28,565 bases of DNA from a virus, in IMG/VR virus record IMGVR_UViG_3300036770_001362, positions 1 to 28,565 of that record, one strand, 5' to 3'. The position numbers and the translations under genes were made by a program. Numbering within the stretch: position 1 is the first letter of the stretch; every line of letters begins with the position of its first letter. The notes under the pieces are model-generated. The model ran no database searches and was not told the origin of the DNA. It saw nothing but the letters and a program-made list of their open reading frames with translations. Positions 19,494 to 27,400 of this stretch are shown piece after piece.

Positions 19494-19811
19494 TTAAGCT
19501 GCTGCTCTCGCATCAAGCTCTTTTTGAGCTTCAAACTTAAAAGCATCAACTAGATTGCACCAAGGGCGGTAGGATAACCAGAAACTAAGCCCGGCTGAAT
19601 CCGGTTCACGATCAAGAACCTCGTGATACAGGCCCACAATAAAATCCTTGCGTTTGTCTAACTCCTTCTGAGCTTCCGCCTTGAACGCTGCTACCAGGTT
19701 GTCGTCTGGATACTGCTCCCAGAATCGTAACCCTTCTGCGTCAGGCGCCCGGCCCAGAATGTCGTAATACAAACCCGAAATGAATGCTGTCTTGTCGGCA
19801 TCAAATTGCAT
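19494..19811 (-). CDS. Two-repeat DUF4214 protein (105 aa)
   Basis: A 105-aa protein made of two tandem repeats of about 42 residues: FISGLYYDILGRAPDAEGL then RFWEQ, and FIVGLYHEVLDREPDSAGL then SFWLS, each ending in a helix of type AFK-x-EAQKELD. The pattern Y-x-x-x-L-x-R-x-P-D-x-x-G-L-x-F-W is the DUF4214 signature. The start has AAAGGAGAG eight bases upstream. It follows the Gly-rich gene by 11 bp and precedes the larger DUF4214-like gene. In bacteria the domain is found in exported and S-layer-type proteins. Here a small virion or assembly factor is likely; there is no direct evidence of role. Confidence 0.75.
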   Translation of the reverse strand: MQFDADKTAFISGLYYDILGRAPDAEGLRFWEQYPDDNLVAAFKAEAQKELDKRKDFIVGLYHEVLDREPDSAGLSFWLSYRPWCNLVDAFKFEAQKELDARAAA

Positions 19812-19822
19812 GGATCTCTCCT

Positions 19823-20686
19823 TTAGGTTGGTAGGTACTTCTCCGCTTTGATTTCACGGCCCTGTTTCTTTGAGCCGGTCCGTGCTTCACGAACTCTGTC
19901 CATCATCTGGTAAAGCCGCTTGGCCCCAGCATCGGTTGATCCGTTGCCTATACCAGAGACTACATCGGCAGGAACAACGAACTCACCATCTGCAAGCCTG
20001 GCGGGTTGCTTCCTACCGATCTTGGCCGGGATGTCATCAGACATGCCATCGCCCGGGCCCTTCAATAACCGTCCACCATCAGAATAGGATCCTAAGTGTC
20101 CACCCATACGCATACGTCGGGCAACCGCTGTGTCAGCCAGGCCGCCCTCGGCCATAGAGCGTTTGTACTTATTGGGATCGTAACGGAATCTGCTCAAGGG
20201 GCCTGAGTATCTTGATTGCCCCGGTGCGTTAACTTGTGGGGTAAGAGCTCCGCCTATAGTTGCCCCAGCAGCGCCAAGACCAGCAGGCATCATCATGGGA
20301 TTGTTGGCAGCAAACTGAGCTATCTTAGGGAACATGGGGTTACTAGCAGCTGCCGTTTGAGTGGCCGTTGGTACCGCTGTAGATCCCACCGCCTGCGCAG
20401 CTTGTTGCCGAACCGCTTCTTGAAATGCGGTAGGAGCTGCACTTGCCGCTGTTGATCCGGCGGTCGTCCCGGCAGTTAAACCAGTTGCACCGCCTGCGGC
20501 ACCACCGGCGCCACCACCAGCTGAACCAGCTGCGGCTCCAGCCTGAGCTCCTGCTACACCAGCTCCAAGGCCACCACCAGCTGCGCCAAGTAAGGCGCCT
20601 TTCAGTGGGTCACCACCTGTTAACGCTGACATACCACCACCTGTGGCAGCACCGATTAACATCGCTTCGCCTACACCTGTACCCAT
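19823..20686 (-). CDS. Gly/Ala-rich putative internal virion protein (287 aa)
   Basis: A 287-aa protein. Residues 1-70 are almost only Gly, Ala and small hydrophobics in a glycine-zipper pattern (GAATGGG, GAAGGGLGAGVAGAQAG), which could insert into a membrane or pack as helical bundles. After a Thr/Ala linker and a second hydrophobic patch (MMMPAGLGAAGATIGGAL), the C-terminal third has a conserved-looking block: MAEGG, GPGDGMSDDIPAKI, ARLADGEFVVPADVVSGIG and AGAKRLYQMMDRVREA. I recall this block from virion proteins of aquatic phages. The ATG has TAGGAG upstream. It is the first gene after a possible promoter. A membrane-active ejection protein is a reasonable inference. Confidence 0.65.
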   Translation of the reverse strand: MGTGVGEAMLIGAATGGGMSALTGGDPLKGALLGAAGGGLGAGVAGAQAGAAAGSAGGGAGGAAGGATGLTAGTTAGSTAASAAPTAFQEAVRQQAAQAVGSTAVPTATQTAAASNPMFPKIAQFAANNPMMMPAGLGAAGATIGGALTPQVNAPGQSRYSGPLSRFRYDPNKYKRSMAEGGLADTAVARRMRMGGHLGSYSDGGRLLKGPGDGMSDDIPAKIGRKQPARLADGEFVVPADVVSGIGNGSTDAGAKRLYQMMDRVREARTGSKKQGREIKAEKYLPT

Positions 20687-20713
20687 GTCGATCTCCTACG
20701 TAAGAATGTCCAT

Positions 20714-20751
20714 ATTATGGTTGAAATACCAATCATTTCCTAGTCTGTCAA
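20714..20751 (-). promoter_or_regulatory. Possible promoter of the internal virion gene chain
   Basis: On the minus strand a perfect TTGACA (20751-20746) overlaps the stop codon of the 256-aa gene. At 17 bp lies TATTTC (20728-20723), a poor hexamer but preceded by TG in extended -10 position. A better hexamer, CATAAT (20719-20714), is 26 bp away from the TTGACA, too far to pair with it. The 61-bp gap is the longest non-coding stretch in the right block and leads into six linked genes plus the giant gene. Confidence 0.4.
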
Positions 20752-21518
20752 GCAATGGTCACCGTGGGTGCAACACCTGCAATAGCCAGTCGATCCGGTA
20801 GTGTTGGGACGAACTTGGCTGGTAGTGCGGACACAAAACTGATTGTCACGATGACCGAGGCGATCTCTGGCCGTGTGGGGGATGTCCCGGCGGCGTAGCT
20901 CTCAATCACCACATCTGCCCCATCGGACCACCAGGCAAACTCCAGATACTCACCGTTTGTGACCGTGAAGATCCCCGAGATATTAGCTGTGACGTGCGAG
21001 TAAACGGACACGCTTTTCCTGGCCGGGATGTCAAACCGGGTGTTACTCAGGGGATAGTTGACCCCACTGTTCTTGGCCCAGAGCTCAAACTCTTGAAGGG
21101 CGTTTCCCCGGTTGGCAAATTGGAACCGGGCAGTTACTAGGTACTGTCCGGGATAGGCAAAGGTAATCCTGGAGTTACTCTCAACGTTGATGCCATCGCT
21201 AAAGATGACCTGATTGAGCGTGACGATATTCTCGGATGTTATCCCTGCACTGGTCTGGTCCTGGTTGGACATGAGAAGTGCATAAGGAACCTCAAGCCCC
21301 CGTCCAAACCCGGACAGTAGCCCACCAGTCAGTCTGGAGCCAGAGAACTCGCCCCCGATAAAGTTGTCTGCTGTGTACGACTCGGCCTGGTTCGGTGTTT
21401 TGGAATCTAGGAGGTTGAAGTAAAGCCTGAGCGCCCGGACTAACTCGTCCATCTGGCCCGGATCGTAATCCTGTTTGGGTAACGGGAGTGCCGGAGCCCG
21501 GAACTTGACCATCCCCAT
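20748..21518 (-). CDS. Structural protein with C1q/TNF-like beta-sandwich (256 aa)
   Basis: A 256-aa protein. The first 45 residues are helical (MDELVRALRLYFNLLDS), then a Gly-rich turn region (NFIGGEFSGSRLTGGLLSG). Residues about 105-245 alternate strands like the C1q/TNF jelly-roll found in phage fibre and decoration proteins: SRITFAYPGQYLVTARFQF, then ELWAKNSGV, then VTNGEYLEFAWWSDGADVVI. The start forms TAATG with the stop of the nozzle gene; a second Met two codons later is possible. It sits directly after the tail nozzle gene, so a tail- or fibre-associated trimer is likely. Exact role not known. Confidence 0.65.
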   Translation of the reverse strand: MGMVKFRAPALPLPKQDYDPGQMDELVRALRLYFNLLDSKTPNQAESYTADNFIGGEFSGSRLTGGLLSGFGRGLEVPYALLMSNQDQTSAGITSENIVTLNQVIFSDGINVESNSRITFAYPGQYLVTARFQFANRGNALQEFELWAKNSGVNYPLSNTRFDIPARKSVSVYSHVTANISGIFTVTNGEYLEFAWWSDGADVVIESYAAGTSPTRPEIASVIVTISFVSALPAKFVPTLPDRLAIAGVAPTVTIA

Positions 21519-23443
21519 TAGCGTTGTCCGTCTGGCCTGGCGTCAACCCGTGGTGATCCGAGCTGCCACTGAACGTTTAACCCATCGGAGCTTACCCGCA
21601 TGGCCATCTGGCGTCCACGAGCCCGGATAAAGACCTGCTCGGTGTAGACCCCTACGGATGTTTCAATCACCGGTTTTTCGTTCAGTGCGTTATTGGTGTA
21701 AGAGCTGCCGGGGAAGTTTCTGGCCCGGATGCCGAACGTGACCTCTGCGTCATCCGCCGTGGTCGTGTTGAAGTTGACGTCAGGAATGATCCGCTTGGTC
21801 AGCATCAATTGGTTACCATCCCCAATATCAAAGTCGGAGGACTGGATAAAGCACTCCATGGGACTCTCGTCATCATTGAGCCCCACCTCATGGGTGTATA
21901 AGACGCCCGTGTTGGAGCCCTCTGGTGTGGTGGCTGCAATCGGGAAGTCCCTTGAGGCCACATCCAGCCACGCCGTTCGCACCAGGTTACCGTAGTACCA
22001 GATCTGATTGAGGTGATTGAAGATTACATACCGGTCATTCCAGTCTGAGTTGGCGCTGGGGTAAAACCACCAGATCTCCGTAAAGCCCTCGTTCGTCCCA
22101 CAGACTACCTGATCCGCCTGGTCAAAGTTAATGTCCTTGAACACGTACTCTCGTAAGGTGCATGGAAGGGTCTGGACACGGCCATCGTAGAAGTAAAACT
22201 TATCGGATCCCATCCAGTAAAGGACGTTGTTGGCCGTAATGGCCCCCCGTGGACCGATAATTGAAATGTTGTCGGCAAGTTCCTGCAAGCCAAAGACATC
22301 CGTTGTGCCCAGATACTGAAAGCTGTAAACGTGCGTATCGGTCAGAACAATTGTTTCCTGGCGAGTTGGGATTGCCCGGACGATCTTGGATCCCCTGGAC
22401 ACTCGCAAGAAGCCAGCTGAGTTTAGAGATGTTGGCTCCCAGACATTAGGCTGGTCTTGAGAGGCCCAGCGAATCAGTAGCGGATCAAAGTCATCAGCTG
22501 CCCCAGCATAAGGTTGGCATCCAAACGCTAAGAGATGCTTATCGTTCTGAGAGATAAGGATCTGCATTGCTGAAGTAGGAACCGCTGAGGGTGCCACTCC
22601 GTTTAACGTGAGGCCCGACAACAACACAGCTCGTGTGGCCAGTGCGCTTGTTGGAACCACAGACGATCCACGTTCCCAATAATAGATGGGACCACCCTGG
22701 CTCTTACCGTTCGTGTCCACCTCCGACCGGATGTTCATCACCAGGTCGTTGTCAAAGTTATCAAAGAACCAATCCCTTTGCGGGAGGAAGACGGGCGTGT
22801 TGGATGACAGGCCCCAGGAACTAATTCCCCATCCACCCGTTCCCCAACCATAACCAGCCGTGGTTGCCGCCAGGCCAGGGTTAATTTGGCAGGCGATACT
22901 AATGGAGGATCCGCCCCCGGCTGAAACCGTGGAAGTGGCCAAAGTGGACACTTGGATCGAAAACGAGTCGGAATCAATCAGGGTAATGACATGCTCGGTG
23001 TTGATCTCCGCATCGGGAATCCCACCCACATTCCCAGTCACCCCAGAGATCGTGACATAGGCTCCATCATCACACCCATGGCCAGTGACATTCACAATCA
23101 CCGTTGCTGACCCGGTGGTCGTCTCAATGCAATTGTCAGTGGCCGGGCTGACCAGCGTGGTACGCAAAGGAGTGATGTCGTAAAAAACCGATCCTGCCTC
23201 GATATAAACCTTGAGATTGGTACCGACCGCCAGGAAGTTATCTTGAAACGAAGTAACCCAGTTCCAGAGCTGCCGGCAGACGCCAAGAAACGTGTTGGGA
23301 GATGTCTTAGTCCAGCCACCCAATTTCTGTGGAAACCCGGAAAAGAATCGAATCTTGTCGCACTCAAACCAACCACCCTCGTTTGAGTAATTGGTGGTAT
23401 CCCGATTGATCCCAGGGCGCAACTGAATCTTCTGTAAGGGCAT
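21518..23443 (-). CDS. Tail nozzle / packaged-DNA stabilisation protein (P22 gp10-like)
   Basis: A 641-aa protein. It opens with LQLRPGINRD-like residues (IQLRPGINRDTTNYSNEGG, WFECDKIRFFSGFPQKLGGW), the usual start of phage stabilisation proteins, and later has GPRGAITANNVLYWMGSDKF and IWYYGNLVRTAWLD, repeated beta segments fitting a propeller-like nozzle. Residues about 105-180 look like an inserted Ig-like beta domain (VTGHGCDDGAYVTISGVTG). P22 gp10 is 472 aa; the insert and extra C-terminal strands explain the greater length. In podoviruses this protein forms the lower tail tube and seals packaged DNA. It lies between the endolysin gene (3-bp gap) and the C1q-like gene (TAATG overlap). Confidence 0.75.
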   Translation of the reverse strand: MPLQKIQLRPGINRDTTNYSNEGGWFECDKIRFFSGFPQKLGGWTKTSPNTFLGVCRQLWNWVTSFQDNFLAVGTNLKVYIEAGSVFYDITPLRTTLVSPATDNCIETTTGSATVIVNVTGHGCDDGAYVTISGVTGNVGGIPDAEINTEHVITLIDSDSFSIQVSTLATSTVSAGGGSSISIACQINPGLAATTAGYGWGTGGWGISSWGLSSNTPVFLPQRDWFFDNFDNDLVMNIRSEVDTNGKSQGGPIYYWERGSSVVPTSALATRAVLLSGLTLNGVAPSAVPTSAMQILISQNDKHLLAFGCQPYAGAADDFDPLLIRWASQDQPNVWEPTSLNSAGFLRVSRGSKIVRAIPTRQETIVLTDTHVYSFQYLGTTDVFGLQELADNISIIGPRGAITANNVLYWMGSDKFYFYDGRVQTLPCTLREYVFKDINFDQADQVVCGTNEGFTEIWWFYPSANSDWNDRYVIFNHLNQIWYYGNLVRTAWLDVASRDFPIAATTPEGSNTGVLYTHEVGLNDDESPMECFIQSSDFDIGDGNQLMLTKRIIPDVNFNTTTADDAEVTFGIRARNFPGSSYTNNALNEKPVIETSVGVYTEQVFIRARGRQMAMRVSSDGLNVQWQLGSPRVDARPDGQR

Positions 23444-23446
23444 CTT

Positions 23447-23947
23447 TTAACTCAGGTAAAGTTTTTTCTCATCAGCACGGCGCTTGACCAATCCTGGAAG
23501 CGTCCGTCCACCTGCCTTTACCCACATCATAAAGGCTTCTGCCGCCCCTTCATAGTCTCCCCGGTTATGGCGCATACGCACAGAAGACCGTTGAAGATTG
23601 CCAAGCCCCACATTAAATGCGAAGGAAACGAGAGCAGACTTTTGGCCATCAGTAGTAACAGGGCAAAGTCGATCCACGCCCCGTGTAAAACGCTGAAGAT
23701 CTTGCCTAAGTAACTCATCGACTTCCTCCATGCTCCAGACCCGGTTGTCCTCCGGTCTGATTGGATATTCCCTGCGAATCTGCCCGGTGTAGTCGCCCTT
23801 TCGGACCATCGGCAGCTTGATCTGGTCGTGATACAAAACCCGTCCCACCCCGACTGTCCAGATATGCGCCGGACAGAGATAGGGCTTCTGCCGCACCCCC
23901 TCGTGGTGCTTCATCTGTTCAATGGCCTCGGGTAGTAAAACACTCAT
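23447..23947 (-). CDS. GH24 endolysin (T4-lysozyme type muramidase)
   Basis: A 166-aa lysozyme that cuts the glycan strands of peptidoglycan to release phage. The active-site block reads HHEGVRQKPYLCPAHIWTVG: E16 and T31 line up with E11 and T26 of T4 lysozyme with identical spacing, while the middle residue D20 is replaced by C25, as in many related phage enzymes with the LCPAG-type signature. Further GH24 marks are ALVSFAFNVGLGNLQ, TLPGLVKRRADEKKLY at the end, and length within the family range. No signal peptide or signal anchor is seen, so export depends on the holin. It overlaps the holin gene by ATGA. Confidence 0.92.
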   Translation of the reverse strand: MSVLLPEAIEQMKHHEGVRQKPYLCPAHIWTVGVGRVLYHDQIKLPMVRKGDYTGQIRREYPIRPEDNRVWSMEEVDELLRQDLQRFTRGVDRLCPVTTDGQKSALVSFAFNVGLGNLQRSSVRMRHNRGDYEGAAEAFMMWVKAGGRTLPGLVKRRADEKKLYLS

Positions 23948-24432
23948 CGCTTCTTAGCAAAGGCTTGGGTACCGAACCAGAACGCCACAATCGAGGACAC
24001 AATCGTCATCTCATCCTCAGAGAACACAAGGTCCAACGCCAAGGCAAAGTCCACCCCGGTGTTAATCGCCCACCACATGGCGGCGATATTGATGCAGACC
24101 AACTGCACCACGAAGATGTAAGTCACGATAGGACGCACCGAGGATCTTAGGTCGGTCACCCACTGGGAGGCGTTTTCCCCGATCTTGGCGTCATGCTCCA
24201 GAGCCGCTTGGATTGTTGCCGCTGAAGTCTCCATAGCAACCTGATCGGTTCGGATCTCCTCAATCCGTGCTTGAGCCGCAAAGCCTTGAGCCATTAGCGC
24301 AAGCTCTCTCTCCGTTGCCATTTTTGCAAGGTTTAACTCATGGGCTTTGTCTTGCCGGTCCTGGAAGAAATCAAGGATCTTGGGCAGGCCACCCGCCAGA
24401 AAAGAGATAAGTGTGGTCAGTAAGGTGATCAT
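23944..24432 (-). CDS. Holin with three transmembrane segments (GTA-type)
   Basis: A 162-aa membrane protein. TM1 is residues 2-20, a charged helical stretch follows (21-98, with RQDKAHELNLAKMATEREL), TM2 is 101-122 after the VRP turn, and TM3 is 143-158 (IVSSIVAFWFGTQAF). This layout, with the C-terminal AFWFGT motif, matches the 3TM holin family first described for gene-transfer-agent release. It would make membrane lesions that let the endolysin reach the wall. ATGA overlaps join it to the C-terminal-TM gene before it and to the endolysin after it, forming a lysis cassette. Confidence 0.85.
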   Translation of the reverse strand: MITLLTTLISFLAGGLPKILDFFQDRQDKAHELNLAKMATERELALMAQGFAAQARIEEIRTDQVAMETSAATIQAALEHDAKIGENASQWVTDLRSSVRPIVTYIFVVQLVCINIAAMWWAINTGVDFALALDLVFSEDEMTIVSSIVAFWFGTQAFAKKR

Positions 24433-24926
24433 GTCGCCCCCATGCTAATAACTTGAATCGTCATCCACAGAATTGAGATGACCGCCGTTGCCCCACCAAG
24501 AACCAAAGCCACCGTGATGGACGCTTCAATTAGCGCCTGGCGTTGTGCCCTCTGGTCTTGAATTGCCTTGATCCGTTGCTCACGAATCTGGCGTCTTACG
24601 TTATAAAACTCCCGAAGACCGTCCATGCCGAGATGGCACAGACCGCCGTACAAAAACTCGTGCCGAATCTCGGCTTCCATCTCCCGCATCTTGACCTTGG
24701 CGGCGTAAGCATCGAAGGCTTGTTTGGTGTCGTCACCGAAGCTGAGCTTCTTAAATAACGGGGGCTTCTTGGGCTTTTGCTCTGCCGCCTGCTCTAGTAC
24801 ATCTGCTGCCTGCGCCCATTGGGATAGCTGACCGAAGACATCTTGGACTTCACGCCCGACCTCGACCGCTTTCTTGATACCACCCCATACCGCTGAGATG
24901 GTCGCTAGGGCAGTGATTGGATCCAT
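24429..24926 (-). CDS. Lysis-region protein with one C-terminal membrane segment
   Basis: A 165-aa protein: helical N-terminus (MDPITALATISAVWGGIKKA), a middle with KKPPLFKKLSFGDDTKQAF and charged helices (KMREMEAEIRHEF, REQRIKAIQDQRAQRQ), and one hydrophobic segment at about 133-160. Proteins of this shape are common next to holin genes in aquatic phages, but I know no assigned role. Classical inner-membrane spanins have an N-terminal rather than a C-terminal anchor, so it is not an obvious spanin. The start has AAGGTGA before it. ATGA-coupled to the holin; it could modulate holin timing or be a minor virion protein. Confidence 0.65.
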   Translation of the reverse strand: MDPITALATISAVWGGIKKAVEVGREVQDVFGQLSQWAQAADVLEQAAEQKPKKPPLFKKLSFGDDTKQAFDAYAAKVKMREMEAEIRHEFLYGGLCHLGMDGLREFYNVRRQIREQRIKAIQDQRAQRQALIEASITVALVLGGATAVISILWMTIQVISMGAT

Positions 24927-24931
24927 TCACC

Positions 24932-25381
24932 TTAAATCCCAGGTGCTACATAGTCAGGAGAATAAGGCAAATCAACATCAGGAAAGCCCTCGGCACTAGG
25001 CAGATCTCGTAAAGCCTGACGGTAGTTAGCCCATTCCTGATCCATCGCCACGCCTGTCTCAGCCGCACGAATCACACGCCAGTCACAAGCCTCTAAAGCC
25101 CTATCACGAGCCGCACGAACCTGTGCAGACTTGCTTGCAACATCAGCCGCAATTTCTTCTGCGGTTTTATCAGCCACAGCGACAATAAAGGCAAAGCCGT
25201 TTTCTACTACAGGCTCACAAGGCACAAGTTTCTGCGTGGCTCTGTTATGTTCTCTAAACAATGACACTTTATAGGCTTGGTGGGCTGATAAAAAAGCATC
25301 GCTAGGCCCAGAGGCAGGGAAGGATGTGTTTGGGAAAGCGTCTTTGTAGTGGCTTACTTTGCCGTTAAAGTAGATTTGCAT
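24932..25381 (-). CDS. Tail assembly chaperone-like protein (Phage_tail_APC type)
   Basis: A 149-aa protein. The C-terminal part carries the motif RAARDRALEACDWRVIR followed by WANYRQALRDLPSAEGFP (residues 117-132), the signature of the phage tail assembly chaperone family in which RD-x-x-L-x-x-x-DW and W-x-x-YRQALRD-x-P are fixed. The N-terminal 70 residues form a small beta-rich domain with GFAFIVAVADKTAEEI. Such genes usually lie right after a tail fibre gene and help fold or attach it; here it follows the LamG adhesin gene by 9 bp. The start has AAGGA upstream. Confidence 0.75.
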   Translation of the reverse strand: MQIYFNGKVSHYKDAFPNTSFPASGPSDAFLSAHQAYKVSLFREHNRATQKLVPCEPVVENGFAFIVAVADKTAEEIAADVASKSAQVRAARDRALEACDWRVIRAAETGVAMDQEWANYRQALRDLPSAEGFPDVDLPYSPDYVAPGI

Positions 25382-25390
25382 GATTAGTCC

Positions 25391-27400
25391 TTATAAGTCA
25401 GGTAAAGCCGCAGTAGGTGGGGTAAATGCCGATGTATAACGGGCCACGCCCTTTGTGATACGAAGGTCGTCTATGAAGCCGTTGAAATAGTTTGTATTAC
25501 CAGAGGCAGAATCAACGCCAATTAAAGGTCTATTTGTTGCATTTGTGTAAGTTGTTGAATCTGTATAAGTAGAACCAGCTTGAGTTCCATCAACAAATAA
25601 CTTTGTATCTGTGCCTGATCTTGTTAAAGCAATGTGATACCAAGTTGAAGTTGTTAGCGTTGCCCCCGTAATTCTATTGGCATTGTTTGCAAAATAAGTA
25701 ATGACCGCACCATTCATATAAATAGTTGGTTGCGCCCCGTTTGTTGATGGTGGCCTGCTGTCATAAATAATTGGTGTTCCAGAGGTTGTATTAAGATAGA
25801 GCCAAAACTCAATCGTAAAATCACCAGTACCAAAGGCAAAGTTTTCAGCTTGCCCGCCACCCATAGCCAAATAATCCCCAGTCCCATCAAACTCCATAGA
25901 CCCAGTACCGTACTTCTTAGTGGTCGTATCCACCTGAGCATTGCCGACTGTCTCTAGGTTGTTCTTGCCTGTGTTGTCGAATATGCCAGCGTTGGTGAAG
26001 TTTAGGAGTAAATTGCCGCCTGTTGTAGGTGCAGTTGGGATTGCTACTGTAGACGATGTTGCATTGTAACTGGACGAATTTGATTCGTATTTGAAATTAG
26101 AAATGTAACCATTATAAATTTGGCTTGCCGTCACTCCATTAGAACCTATTGCTACATTTTGATTTCCTATAATGTTTCGTGTATTAGAATTTGTGTCATT
26201 ACGAACTCCATTTGAATAGATAGAAAGCGTTGAGGATGTCCTTGTAACAACAATCCAATTCCATGCCCTTTTTTGAAGTGGCACTGAGTCCAAAGTATCA
26301 TTAGTTATTCCTCCTCCATCAAAAACCTGTATTCTCATTTTGCCATTTGCTTGAAAGCGTAACCTCCAAGAGTTGTTGTCTGTTAAATCATCTTTAACTT
26401 TTGACGCTACGACTTGTTCTGTAGCGGGATAATCGTCAAAATACATCCAATAAGAAATACTAAAGTTTCCAGTTCCAGGGTTTAACGCAGTTGTCCCAGT
26501 TGCAACAAGAAAATCCCCATTCCCATCAAAATACCCACTCCCGCCATTCACACTCGCAGAATAAGCCGCAGATGGCGCAAAGGGGCTGAAGGGTTGGACG
26601 GAGGTGTTGCCGTTTACTGTGATGGCAAAGTTGTTTGTGCTGTTATCCTTGAAACGGTTGGTCTGGCAGGTGAGTAGAGAGGTGTTAGCGATTGCTGTTA
26701 GGGGTGAAGTAGGTGGGGTGAAGGCGGCTGTGTAGACCGCTGTACCTTTTACAACCCGCACATTTGACATATACCCATTAACAGAATACTTAGTTGCGTT
26801 TGATGCCGCACCGCCAATTCCTAAAACAGAAGAGGTATTAAAGTTTGTAGTATTTGTTGCGCTTCCTGATGAAGTGCCGTTCCTATAAAGCGTAAGTGTT
26901 GAGCCGTTACGCACTAAAGCATAGTGAATCCATTGTCCTACTGTAGCCGTTCCAGTTTCTGTAATTACAACAGAGCCTGATGCATAGACTACTAATCTTC
27001 CATTGCCCGCTCCTGTCTGCAACATTAAATCACCAGCAGAAATGTAGCCCTTAGCGTATGGAGTCTGGTATCCCGAAATAGAACTGAAGTTAATCCAAAA
27101 CTCTATCGTGAAGTCTCCGCTTTCCATATCTGAAGCGATATTGTCAGCAAATTGCAGATAGTCATCAGCCCCGTCAAAATAATTACTCCACCCCTCAGAG
27201 AACGGGCTAAATGTACCCTGCGTGGTATTGCCGTTACGAGTGATGGTGAAGTTGTTTGTAGACGAGTCTAAGAAGGTGTTGTTCTGTGCGCCGTTGGTTC
27301 CGTCACCGTGTAAGAGTAGGACGGTTTGGTTGAAGTTGGGGTCAGGTTGACCGCCTCCAGAGCCGGAAGCAGCCATTAACATTCCAGTTAAATCAGCCAT
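25391..27400 (-). CDS. Tail adhesin with three LamG (concanavalin A-like) domains
   Basis: A 669-aa protein. After a short N-terminus (MADLTGMLMAASGSGGG) it has three LamG/concanavalin A-like domains at about 20-235, 245-455 and 470-665. Their landmarks repeat every 213-216 residues: YFDGADDYL with SGDFTIEFW, YFDGNGDFL with TGNFSISYW, and EFDGTGDYL with TGDFTIEFW. Domains 1 and 3 end with almost the same words (VVKGTAVYTAAFTPPT and ITKGVARYTSAFTPPT). These folds bind carbohydrates, so this is a good candidate for the receptor-binding protein. Parts of the gene are AT-rich (lines 26101-26280 about 34% GC by hand count), unlike neighbours. It overlaps the fibre gene by TAATG. Confidence 0.85.
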   Translation of the reverse strand: MADLTGMLMAASGSGGGQPDPNFNQTVLLLHGDGTNGAQNNTFLDSSTNNFTITRNGNTTQGTFSPFSEGWSNYFDGADDYLQFADNIASDMESGDFTIEFWINFSSISGYQTPYAKGYISAGDLMLQTGAGNGRLVVYASGSVVITETGTATVGQWIHYALVRNGSTLTLYRNGTSSGSATNTTNFNTSSVLGIGGAASNATKYSVNGYMSNVRVVKGTAVYTAAFTPPTSPLTAIANTSLLTCQTNRFKDNSTNNFAITVNGNTSVQPFSPFAPSAAYSASVNGGSGYFDGNGDFLVATGTTALNPGTGNFSISYWMYFDDYPATEQVVASKVKDDLTDNNSWRLRFQANGKMRIQVFDGGGITNDTLDSVPLQKRAWNWIVVTRTSSTLSIYSNGVRNDTNSNTRNIIGNQNVAIGSNGVTASQIYNGYISNFKYESNSSSYNATSSTVAIPTAPTTGGNLLLNFTNAGIFDNTGKNNLETVGNAQVDTTTKKYGTGSMEFDGTGDYLAMGGGQAENFAFGTGDFTIEFWLYLNTTSGTPIIYDSRPPSTNGAQPTIYMNGAVITYFANNANRITGATLTTSTWYHIALTRSGTDTKLFVDGTQAGSTYTDSTTYTNATNRPLIGVDSASGNTNYFNGFIDDLRITKGVARYTSAFTPPTAALPDL

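Noticed and set aside
20714-20719. CATAAT paired with the TTGACA at 20746-20751
   Set aside because: The spacing of 26 bp is too long for a sigma70 promoter, so this pairing was not used as the main evidence.
25391-27400. Diversity-generating retroelement target in the adhesin gene
   Set aside because: No reverse transcriptase gene and no template repeat are visible in the window.
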